Shown in pieces: positions 1 to 5,585 of a stretch of DNA of 5,886 bases. Origin of the DNA: an uncultured Eubacterium sp. (GTDB lineage: Bacteria > Bacillota > Clostridia > Lachnospirales > Lachnospiraceae); assembly GCA_904502145.1 (NCBI GenBank), contig CAJGDH010000122.1:1-5886 (forward strand), given 5' to 3'. The position numbers were made by a program, and so were the translations under genes. The notes beneath the pieces were generated by a model, which saw nothing but the letters and a program-made list of their open reading frames with translations, was not told where the DNA came from and made no database searches. Each line of letters begins with the position of its first letter. Position 1 is the first letter of the stretch.

Positions 1-741
1 ACCACCGCTTTGCTTAAGATTGAACCGGTTGGCAAGGGAGACTGCTGTTTCGGTCATCTCTTCGTCAAAATCGCTGTACCTTGTCTCGATGGCATCGAGA
101 CCTGCTCTGTTTGCCGCGGGCAGAACATCTTTCATCTGCTCTTTCGGAAGGTCCTTCAACCCGTGGGCCATGATCGCTGTCGCACCGAAGGTTTTGATGA
201 AATGGATTGCCGCCACGGAAGTGATCCTGCGGGCAGGATAATAGAGGCCGCCCCCCGGCTTGAGAAGAGTGTCGAAAGCCTCACTTACACTTTGGACATA
301 GCCTTTTGCCATCAGAACCCTGGCAACATGGGCACGGTTGAACTCGCCCTCAGTCAATGCGGAGACTTCTTCGACAGACACCTTGTAGCCGGCTTTATTC
401 AGGTTATCGATCAGTCGGATATTGCTGTTATATTTGGCGATATGGGAGAATTCCAGAAAGTCTTCGATCTCATTCCAGTATTGCCTTTTAAAGAAAAGGC
501 CTATGATATGAATCTCGATCTCGTTCCACTCGGTAGTAAACTCACATCCCGGGACAGTGATGACACTGCTGTGGGATCCCGCCTCCATAAACTCCGGGAG
601 CCCTTTGGATGTGTTGTGATCCGTCAGTGCCAGTGCCCGGATATCCCGCTCTTCAGCAAGCTTTACCAGCTCCGTCGGGGACAGGGTGCCGTCGGAAAAT
701 ATCGAATGACTGTGCAGGTCGCATCTTTTGTTTTTTATCAT
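1..741 (-). CDS. PHP-domain metal-dependent phosphoesterase, YciV/TrpH type (3' end beyond window)
   Basis: Reading the minus strand from 741 gives 247 open codons that continue past base 1. The N-terminus carries the PHP signature: H10-S-H12 and F-S-D17-G, then L-T-D41-H42-N, a conserved E67 in the PGCEFT segment, and H78 in IHIIGLFF. These are the usual metal ligands of the PHP fold. Further on come a NRAHVARVLMAKG segment, typical of YciV-like proteins, and AHGLKDLPK. The visible reading ends at LKQSGG, where the family normally continues into SDFHG, so roughly the last 30-40 residues are probably missing. Family knowledge: YciV-type PHP proteins hydrolyse phosphodiesters, and the E. coli member (RNase AM) is a 5'-3' exonuclease active on RNA and nucleoside bisphosphates. 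The exact substrate here is inference. ATG 741 was chosen because AGGAAA lies just upstream; ATG 759 is in frame but has a poorer site. The gene diverges from the transporter gene. Confidence 0.88.
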   Translation of the reverse strand, partial: MIKNKRCDLHSHSIFSDGTLSPTELVKLAEERDIRALALTDHNTSKGLPEFMEAGSHSSVITVPGCEFTTEWNEIEIHIIGLFFKRQYWNEIEDFLEFSHIAKYNSNIRLIDNLNKAGYKVSVEEVSALTEGEFNRAHVARVLMAKGYVQSVSEAFDTLLKPGGGLYYPARRITSVAAIHFIKTFGATAIMAHGLKDLPKEQMKDVLPAANRAGLDAIETRYSDFDEEMTETAVSLANRFNLKQSGG

Positions 742-821
742 GGTTTCCTGATTTATCATAATTTTTACTGTCTTCGTTCAGTTTCCTGATCCTGTTGATC
801 TGTTTTTCCTTACATAGATTT

Positions 822-827
822 ATTATA
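822..827 (-). promoter_or_regulatory. Putative -10 box for the PHP-domain gene
   Basis: On the minus strand this is a perfect TATAAT about 80 bases before the ATG at 741. The best -35 at 17-base spacing is TAATGA (845-850), which is weak. The surrounding sequence is AT-rich. An 8-bp inverted repeat, ATAGATTT (814-821) and AAATCTAT (859-866), brackets the box and could be an operator, though it is short. Confidence 0.45.
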
Positions 828-1048
828 GTGTATCACATTTTCTCTCATTATCGAAAAGAAATCTATATGAGTTTACTTTTCGGCGTTTTTCTGCCCAGTG
901 AGACGATTCTGTGACAATTCCCCTGATATAGAATACAAGGAAATGTCAATACGGAAATGAAAAATGTACATATGCCTTTTTTGTATTGAAGAAAAGCAGT
1001 AGTTATGATAAAAAAGTCAAGGAACTACTGATATCAGGGAATAGCAAA

Positions 1049-1054
1049 GAGAGG
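1049..1054 (+). promoter_or_regulatory. Ribosome binding site deciding the transporter start
   Basis: GAGAGG at 1049-1054 sits six bases before ATG 1061 and supports that codon over the in-frame TTG at 986, whose upstream bases are T-rich with no purine-rich site. Confidence 0.65.
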
Positions 1055-1060
1055 ATACAG

Positions 1061-2416
1061 ATGCAAAGAGAAGGATTCGGCTCGCGGCTGGGATTTATCC
1101 TGGTTAGCGCCGGCTGTGCGATCGGGATAGGAAATGTATGGAGATTTCCTTATGTGACAGGAGAAAACGGAGGAGGCATATTTGTCCTGTTCTATCTCTT
1201 ATTTCTGACGATAATGGGATTGCCGGTACTGACATTTGAACTTTCTTTGGGAAGGGCCAGCAGAAAAAGTGTCCATCAGGCTTATAAGCTTATAGAGAAA
1301 CCCGGCAGCAAATGGCACCTTCATGGATGGGTCTGCCTTGCCGGCTGCTATATCCTGATGATCTATTACACGACGGTGGCAGGCTGGATGGTGTCTTATT
1401 TTTTCAAATTCGCCACTGGGAGATTCCAGGATGGAATGAGCACAGAGGAAACCGGTCTTGTATTTAGCCGGTTGCTGGAATCCCCTGCGGAGATGATGCT
1501 CTGGATGACCCTGACAGTGGTGTTCGGCTCTGTGGTGTGCTCAAAAGGATTGCAAAAAGGAATAGAGAAGGTCAGCACGTATATGATGTCCAGTCTGCTT
1601 ATCCTTATTCTGATCCTGGCGGTAAGGAGTATCCTGCTTCCGGGAGGGCTTGAAGGAATCAGGTTCTATCTTGTACCGGATCTGAAAAAGGTGGAGTCCA
1701 TCGGTCTGAGCAAGGTGATAAGGGCTGCCATGAATCAGGCGTTTTTTACCTTGAGTATCGGAAATGCCGCCATGGAGATCTTCGGAAGTTATATGTCAAA
1801 GGAAAACACACTTCCTAAAGAAGCGGCAACCATATGTATCCTGGACACCTTTGTGGCCGTCATGTCAGGCCTTATTATTTTCCCTGCCTGTTCCGCCTTC
1901 AACGTTCGTCCGGACCAGGGACCGGCACTGATCTTTGTCACTCTTCCGAATGTTTTTGTCAGTATGTCCGGAGGGATGATCTGGGGAAGTCTTTTTTTCC
2001 TTTTCATGACATTTGCCAGCTTTTCTACCGTAATTGCGGTATTTGAGAATCTTATCGCAATGCTGAAGGACAGTTTTGGAATCAGCAGGGGAACGGCAGT
2101 CCTGATTAACCTGGTAACCGTTTTCTTCGGCAGTATCCCGTGTATTCTGGGCTATAATGTCTGGAAAAACGTATTGTTTATGGGGAAAATGAACTTCCTT
2201 GAACTGGAGGATTTTCTTGTCAGCAGCATCACTCTGCCCCTTGGCTGCCTTGTCTTTGTTTTCTTCTGCGTTACGAAAGCAGGATGGGGATTCGAGTCCT
2301 ATCTTCAGGAATGTAATACCGGCCGGGGAATAAGATTCCCGGAGAAACTGAAACCATATTTTCAATATGTATTGCCTTTGCTTCTTATCATAGTGTTTGT
2401 CACAGGAATATGGTAG
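1061..2416 (+). CDS. Sodium-dependent transporter, neurotransmitter:sodium symporter (NSS/SNF) family
   Basis: This is a 451-residue integral membrane protein with the LeuT fold. SRLGF leads into TM1 with its unwound segment GCAIGIGNVWRFPY (G18-Y31), where N25 and R28 match LeuT N27 and R30. TM6 carries FFTLSIG (F228-G234) and TM8 carries ASFST, which fits the Na2 sodium site. D262 in TM7 sits near the Na1/chloride-equivalent site, where chloride-independent bacterial NSS proteins carry an acidic residue. The length and the roughly 11-12 hydrophobic segments fit bacterial NSS transporters. Role: sodium-driven amino acid uptake at the cytoplasmic membrane; the substrate is unknown. ATG 1061 is chosen for the AGAGAGG site six bases upstream and because other NSS proteins start just before R-x-x-W/F. 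A TTG at 986 would add 25 residues but has no ribosome site. Oddities: the usual Trp near the N-terminus is F6, and TM6 has N235 and E239 at normally hydrophobic or small positions. It is followed by the racemase gene 22 bases downstream, probably as an operon. Confidence 0.93.
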   Translation: MQREGFGSRLGFILVSAGCAIGIGNVWRFPYVTGENGGGIFVLFYLLFLTIMGLPVLTFELSLGRASRKSVHQAYKLIEKPGSKWHLHGWVCLAGCYILMIYYTTVAGWMVSYFFKFATGRFQDGMSTEETGLVFSRLLESPAEMMLWMTLTVVFGSVVCSKGLQKGIEKVSTYMMSSLLILILILAVRSILLPGGLEGIRFYLVPDLKKVESIGLSKVIRAAMNQAFFTLSIGNAAMEIFGSYMSKENTLPKEAATICILDTFVAVMSGLIIFPACSAFNVRPDQGPALIFVTLPNVFVSMSGGMIWGSLFFLFMTFASFSTVIAVFENLIAMLKDSFGISRGTAVLINLVTVFFGSIPCILGYNVWKNVLFMGKMNFLELEDFLVSSITLPLGCLVFVFFCVTKAGWGFESYLQECNTGRGIRFPEKLKPYFQYVLPLLLIIVFVTGIW

Positions 2417-2438
2417 AGAGATAATCGAGGAGAGAAAA

Positions 2439-3153
2439 ATGGATGGCAGATCATATACAATAGGTGTACTGGGAGGTATGGGAACATATGCAACCATACA
2501 TCTCTTCAGGCAATATGCAGAGGTGTTCTATGCAGAGGAAGACCCGGAGCGTCCCAGGATCATCATTGATAACCGGTGTACGTTGCCGGACCGTGTCAGG
2601 GCGTCATTATACGGGGAAGACAGAAAGCAGCTTGTGGATGAGATGTCGGAATCGGTCAGGAACCTCATAAACAGTGGCTGTGACCGGATCCTGCTGGCAT
2701 GTAATACGGCCCATCTGTTCCTTTCTGACATATACAGGCAGGTCCCGGAGGCTGAGGGGAAAATAATAAATATCATTGATGTCTGTATAGACAGCTTATG
2801 TGAGAACGATTCGTGAAGTGTTTCTTCTGGCTTCCGTGGGAACCATAGAATCCGGAGTCTATCAGGAAGCATGCAAGGCCCGGGGAATCAGCTGCCAGGC
2901 ACCCGGGGAGGAGGAATACGCTCTGCTGAAAGAATGTATCGGGGCCGTAAAAAGAGATCAGTATAATGATGCGGTAAGCGCGGTATTTTCAGAACTGATC
3001 CATAGAAAAAATATTTGTATCCTGGGCTGCACAGAACTTCCGGTCCTGTATGAAAAATACCGGGATATGTGCGATGATGTTGAAGTGTACGATCCGGTTT
3101 ATCTGGTACTTACACAAATGCGCAAAGAGTATGGGAACGGATACAAATCATAA
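2439..3153 (+). pseudogene. Aspartate/glutamate racemase family protein, split by a frameshift
   Basis: Two adjoining frames together encode one Asp/Glu racemase family protein of about 237 residues, close to the family's usual 230. The first frame (ATG 2439, GAGGAGA site just upstream, stop TGA 2814-2816) has the N-terminal IGVLGGMGTYAT motif and the first catalytic cysteine in LLACNTAH. The second frame (open from 2791 to 3153) has LLASVGTIESGVY and the second catalytic cysteine in ILGCTELPVL. Removing one T at 2810-2811 joins them as CENDREVFLLAS, exactly what the family predicts, so a single-base insertion (or sequencing error) is the simplest reading. If functional, the enzyme would interconvert amino acid enantiomers in the cytoplasm by a cofactor-independent two-cysteine mechanism; the substrate is not determinable. 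If the break is real, each half lacks one catalytic cysteine and activity should be lost. Both halves are otherwise intact, so the lesion is recent or an artefact. It sits directly behind the NSS transporter gene, suggesting a shared amino acid substrate. Confidence 0.85.
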
Positions 3154-3198
3154 TTCTTATACCTGAAGTTTAATGACAAAACGGATTTTCCATGTTAT

Positions 3199-3250
3199 AG
3201 CGGCTGCCTGAGCAAAAAGCACGGGCAGCCGCTTTGACTATGTTATTTTA
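3199..3250 (+). terminator. Hairpin terminator after the transporter-racemase unit
   Basis: AGCGGCTGCC (3199-3208) pairs perfectly over 10 bp with GGCAGCCGCT (3224-3233) around a loop of about 15 bases. It is followed by an interrupted T-rich stretch (TT-GACTATGTTATTTTA). The stem is strong but the T tail is imperfect. It lies 45 bases past the racemase stop. Confidence 0.65.
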
Positions 3251-3276
3251 CAAAAATGATGACAGGTAAACATTAT
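3247..3276 (+). promoter_or_regulatory. Weak candidate promoter for the EutL-like pair
   Basis: TTTACA (3247-3252) as -35 and CATTAT (3271-3276) as -10 are separated by 18 bases. TATATT at 3274-3279 is an alternative -10 with poorer spacing. The preceding terminator suggests that the two shell genes need their own promoter, but this assignment is tentative. Confidence 0.3.
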
Positions 3277-3340
3277 ATTAATCAGGGAAAATATGGTATG
3301 GTTATCCTGTAACAGTGGTGTCTTATAACAGGGATGAACC

Positions 3341-3997
3341 ATGATGAAAAGAATTAAGAAAACGAGCGTGCTCCGGGCACAGATCGTACCGAATGTGACA
3401 CAATTTTACAGAGATTTTCTGGATATCCCCCGGGACCATCAGAGCATAGGTTTCCTGAGCACCGACTGTGAGGAGGTACTTTACCTTGCTCTTGACGATG
3501 CCACCAAGAAAGCAGATGTAAAGGTGGCTTTTGTCAACAGTGCACATGTGGGCCTGGGCAATCTATGGGCTCACGAAAGAGGAGTAGTGATCGGAATGCT
3601 CTCCGGGTCCAAAGTGCAGGATGTCAGGATGGGAATGCTGTACGCAAAGGATTTTATCGAACGTCACTCAAATTATTATATGTTTGACGAAGATGAGGAC
3701 AGATACTGCTATGCTCATCTGATTCCCCGTTCCGGTCCTTACTATCTGGAGAAGTATCAGATTCCTCCGGAGAGTGCCGTGGCCCATCTTTCCGCAGAAC
3801 CGGTGGCGGCAACATACGCACTGGACCAGGCGCTGAAAACCGGAGATACCAGGATTGCCCATCTTTACAGGATCCCGACCAAGACAAATATGGGAGGCGG
3901 GATTCTGTATGGCACGGAGTCAGCCTGCAGGGCTGCTGCGAAAGCATTTCTGAACGCGGTGGAATACTGTTACGATAATCCCATGGAAATCGGCTAG
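3341..3997 (+). CDS. eutL: EutL-like bacterial microcompartment shell protein (tandem BMC domain, BMC-T), copy 1
   Basis: This 218-residue protein matches EutL in length (E. coli EutL is 219) and along its whole sequence. It has SIGFLSTD (about 36-43), L-A-L-D52-D-A-T-K-K57, SGPYYLEKY, A-T-Y-A-L-D-Q-A-L-K, T-N-M-G185-G-G187 and ESACRAAAKAF near the end. EutL proteins hold two fused circularly permuted BMC domains and form a trimer that acts as a pseudohexameric facet tile of a microcompartment shell, with a gated central pore. The pore-side loop reads NSAH69VGLGNLWAH78. ATG 3341 has AGGGA six bases upstream; an adjacent in-frame ATG at 3344 is possible. It is followed 10 bases later by a diverged paralogue, so the two are cotranscribed. 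Oddity: no eut enzymes, BMC-H or vertex-protein genes lie in the window, and the flanking genes are unrelated. It could serve a microcompartment encoded elsewhere in the genome. Confidence 0.9.
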   Translation: MMKRIKKTSVLRAQIVPNVTQFYRDFLDIPRDHQSIGFLSTDCEEVLYLALDDATKKADVKVAFVNSAHVGLGNLWAHERGVVIGMLSGSKVQDVRMGMLYAKDFIERHSNYYMFDEDEDRYCYAHLIPRSGPYYLEKYQIPPESAVAHLSAEPVAATYALDQALKTGDTRIAHLYRIPTKTNMGGGILYGTESACRAAAKAFLNAVEYCYDNPMEIG

Positions 3998-4007
3998 GTA
4001 AGATATT

Positions 4008-4664
4008 ATGAAAAAACTGGTGCCATTAAAAGAATATATCCTGTCCCAAAAGGTGATCGCCAATGTGTCGGAAGAATATGCAAAACTGTATAAACTTCCG
4101 GAGGGACACCGGAGCATCGGCATCTTCACTGCCACTAATGATGACCCTTGTTTCATGGCGATGGATGATGCCACCAAGAAAGTGGAGATCAAGGCTCTGC
4201 AGGTGAAGGCACATTTCGGAGGGGGACACAGCACCCGAAGTAAGATCAGCGGATGTGTCTACGGGACTTTCTCTGCGCCTTCGGTGGAAAAAGTCAAGGC
4301 TGCCCTGAGCTATATCAAGGAGTTTGTGGAGACCCGGTCCGAAGGATACATTTTCGAGGGAGATCCCTCCAGCAAATTCTATGCCCAATGTATACCGAAG
4401 ATGGGCACTTACTACAGTGAACTGTTAAATGTTCCGGCAGGGACTCCTTATGCCTACATGATCGGCTCGCCGGTGGAGGCTGTCTATGCCCTGGACAAGG
4501 CCCTGAAATCAGGAAATGTTAAGCTGGTCAAATATATTTATCCCCCCGCCAGGGTTAATTCCGGGGGAGGAATCATCATCGGAAGCGAAGCTGCCTGCCG
4601 CGCGGCAAGAGAGGCGTTCATCGAGGGGTTATATGTGGCGAGTCAGAATAAAGTCCGAATCTGA
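4008..4664 (+). CDS. eutL: EutL-like bacterial microcompartment shell protein (tandem BMC domain, BMC-T), copy 2
   Basis: This second 218-residue EutL-like protein shares about a third of its residues with copy 1 by eye. It keeps M-D53-D-A-T-K-K58, MGTYYSELL, EAVYALDKALKSG, RVNSG186-G-G188 and GSEAACRAAREAF. It should form the same trimeric pseudohexamer, either alone or mixed with copy 1 in a shell. Its loop after DDATKK differs from copy 1 (AH69FGGGH74STRSK, more basic and glycine-rich, against AHVGLGNLWAH), so the pores probably differ in selectivity or gating. That functional point is inference. AGGT just at the upstream gene's stop codon is the likely ribosome site for ATG 4008. The stop is followed by an 11-bp tandem repeat and a hairpin terminator, so the pair forms a complete two-gene unit. 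The symbol is given by family; two copies mean that one may have a specialised role. Confidence 0.9.
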   Translation: MKKLVPLKEYILSQKVIANVSEEYAKLYKLPEGHRSIGIFTATNDDPCFMAMDDATKKVEIKALQVKAHFGGGHSTRSKISGCVYGTFSAPSVEKVKAALSYIKEFVETRSEGYIFEGDPSSKFYAQCIPKMGTYYSELLNVPAGTPYAYMIGSPVEAVYALDKALKSGNVKLVKYIYPPARVNSGGGIIIGSEAACRAAREAFIEGLYVASQNKVRI

Positions 4665-4690
4665 TCCGGAACGGATCCGGAGCGGATCGG
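4665..4690 (+). repeat. 11-bp tandem repeat just after the second EutL-like gene
   Basis: Directly after the stop codon TCCGGAACGGA (4665-4675) is followed by TCCGGAGCGGA (4676-4686) and a partial third copy TCGG (4687-4690). The units differ at one base. The junction contains the perfect palindrome CGGATCCG (4672-4679). No function is evident. Confidence 0.7.
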
Positions 4691-4698
4691 TCAGAATG

Positions 4699-4739
4699 AG
4701 GATGTCTGTTAAAGAGCAGATATCCTTAGTTTGTTTTGT
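4699..4739 (+). terminator. Terminator of the EutL-like gene pair
   Basis: AGGATGTCTG (4699-4708) pairs with CAGATATCCT (4717-4726), with one G-U wobble, around an 8-base loop. The tail TAGTTTGTTTTG is T-rich. The stem is moderately strong and lies 34 bases past the stop codon. Confidence 0.7.
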
Positions 4740-4784
4740 GAAGACCAAATAATTGTGATTGTACTTTATTACGGGGACTTTTTT

Positions 4785-4793
4785 TGTTATACT
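4785..4793 (+). promoter_or_regulatory. Extended -10 promoter of the double-glycine leader gene
   Basis: TGTTATACT is an extended -10 element (TG, one base, TATACT), about 55 bases before ATG 4848. The -35 region is poor (TTTATT at 4765-4770 with 17-base spacing), which extended -10 promoters tolerate. It lies downstream of the shell-gene terminator, so the leader gene is likely an independent transcription unit. Confidence 0.6.
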
Positions 4794-4847
4794 GATTGTA
4801 TCCATAGAAATAATAATTAGAAAGATTAAATAAAAGGAGCATAACTT

Positions 4848-5180
4848 ATGAAGAACGATATACTGGATAAGATCAAGGACTGCAAATCAGCTGAAGAAGT
4901 GAAAGCTCTGTTCGATGAGAAGAGGGAACTGAGTCTGGATGAACTGGAACAGATTTCAGGCGGCGGCATGCGTGTTATGGGTATTGATGTACACAATAAG
5001 GAAGATATTTCCCGAATCTGCGACATACTGAAGATGGTTGAGGGTAAATTTGACAGAAAAGATGTACTGTCAATTGTGGATAGTATCCTTCCTGATCGGT
5101 TTGGAGTGGAAGAATATTTAAAAGACGGAGTCCCAGGAGTATACCGCAAGTTATATGCCAAGCTGGCAGAGCATATCTGA
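4848..5180 (+). CDS. Double-glycine leader protein, possible secreted or processed peptide precursor
   Basis: This is a 110-residue protein with a charged, helix-forming N-terminus (M1-E27) ending in a textbook double-glycine leader. L28-S29, E32-L33, I36 and G38-G39 fit the LSxxELxxIxGG consensus recognised by C39 peptidase exporters. Cleavage after G39 would release a 71-residue segment (G40-I110). The leader resembles shortened Nif11-type leaders seen in Clostridia. The predicted core is mostly charged and helical, with a single cysteine (C58), and lacks the Cys/Ser/Thr richness of lantibiotic or sactipeptide cores. A post-translationally modified product is therefore not obvious; an unmodified bacteriocin, a signalling peptide, or an uncleaved intracellular protein are all possible. 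AAGGAG (4834-4839) lies eight bases before ATG 4848, making this start firm. It has its own promoter and strong terminator. No maturation enzyme, immunity gene or ABC exporter is in the window. I do not recognise the core. Confidence 0.85.
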   Translation: MKNDILDKIKDCKSAEEVKALFDEKRELSLDELEQISGGGMRVMGIDVHNKEDISRICDILKMVEGKFDRKDVLSIVDSILPDRFGVEEYLKDGVPGVYRKLYAKLAEHI

Positions 5181-5207
5181 CAGAAGATCACCGCTAAGGA
5201 TCTCTTC

Positions 5208-5245
5208 AGGCTGTTTACTGAAACAGTAGACAGCCTTATTTTTTT
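5208..5245 (+). terminator. Strong intrinsic terminator of the leader-peptide gene
   Basis: AGGCTGTTTACTG (5208-5220) pairs with CAGTAGACAGCCT (5224-5236) as 13 bp with one G-U wobble and a 3-base loop. It is followed by TATTTTTTT (to 5245). It lies 27 bases past the stop. The reverse orientation lacks a T tail, so it serves the plus strand only. Confidence 0.9.
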
Positions 5246-5273
5246 GCCGGACCTATCAGCCAGGGACGGCGGG

Positions 5274-5585
5274 TCAGACGATCAGACGGATCAGCAGCAT
5301 GTATACTGCCGTTCCGGCAAGAATGCTCAGAATAGAATTGCGCTTCCATACCTGCATCCCGACTACACAACCCACCGCAAACAGCTCCGGCAATCCGTAC
5401 GGAGCTGTAGTTATGCTCATGTCCTTTAAGCAGTAGACCACAAGCATACCCATGATGGCTGCGGGAAGGACTTTGCCAAGGTACTCGATATAGGGCGGAG
5501 TCTTTTTACGGAACACCAGAAAAGGAAGAAATCGAAGCCCCATGGTGACAAGGGCCATAGCGGCGACAAGGATAACGGCTCTCAT
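5274..5585 (-). CDS. azlD: AzlD family branched-chain amino acid export subunit
   Basis: This 103-residue hydrophobic protein has the AzlD pattern: an N-terminal segment with T-M-G-L-R-F-L-P-F, then Y-I-E-Y-L-G-K-V-L-P-A-A-I-M-G-M-L, and two further hydrophobic helices to the C-terminus. About four membrane segments and the length fit AzlD. Family knowledge: AzlD pairs with AzlC in the cytoplasmic membrane to export branched-chain amino acids or their analogues; the B. subtilis pair gives azaleucine resistance. ATG 5585 overlaps the azlC stop codon as ATGA, indicating translational coupling. An upstream in-frame start at 5684 would add 33 non-hydrophobic residues read from within azlC and is rejected. 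The gene is convergent with the leader-peptide gene. Confidence 0.92.
   Translation of the reverse strand: MRAVILVAAMALVTMGLRFLPFLVFRKKTPPYIEYLGKVLPAAIMGMLVVYCLKDMSITTAPYGLPELFAVGCVVGMQVWKRNSILSILAGTAVYMLLIRLIV

Larger units (their letters stand above)
742..1060. other. Divergent intergenic region between PHP gene and transporter
   Basis: About 320 bases separate the two divergent starts. The PHP-facing -10 box lies at 822-827. Facing the transporter, TGATATAGA at 924-932 resembles an extended -10 element, but no convincing -35 is present. A 10-codon ATG-started frame at 957-989 has no clear ribosome binding site and is not called. I see no riboswitch-like or terminator-like structure. The last 75 bases (986-1060) are open in frame with the transporter from a TTG codon, but are treated as untranslated leader because a better start exists at 1061. 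Confidence 0.5.

Noticed and set aside
10..789. 259-codon open frame on the plus strand
   Set aside because: It is antisense to the PHP-domain gene, whose minus-strand reading shows all family motifs; the plus-strand product has no recognisable features.
957..989. Possible 10-codon leader peptide before the transporter
   Set aside because: There is no convincing ribosome site, no run of regulatory codons, and no attenuator hairpin follows it.
986..1060. N-terminal extension of the transporter from TTG 986
   Set aside because: There is no ribosome binding site before the TTG, while ATG 1061 has AGAGAGG at good spacing and matches the usual NSS start.
1865..2497. 210-codon minus-strand open frame
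   Set aside because: It lies antisense to the transporter and has a low-complexity charged composition; the plus strand encodes clear NSS motifs here.
2806..2820. Programmed +1 frameshift at TCG TGA in the racemase
   Set aside because: It lacks the internal Shine-Dalgarno-like element and slippery CUU codon of the RF2-type site, and racemases of this family are not known to use recoding; a single-base insertion is simpler.
3301..3334. CCTGT/ACAGG and CTGTAACAG inverted repeats before the first EutL-like gene
   Set aside because: The arms are only 4-5 bp and overlap the ribosome binding site; too short to call an operator or riboswitch.
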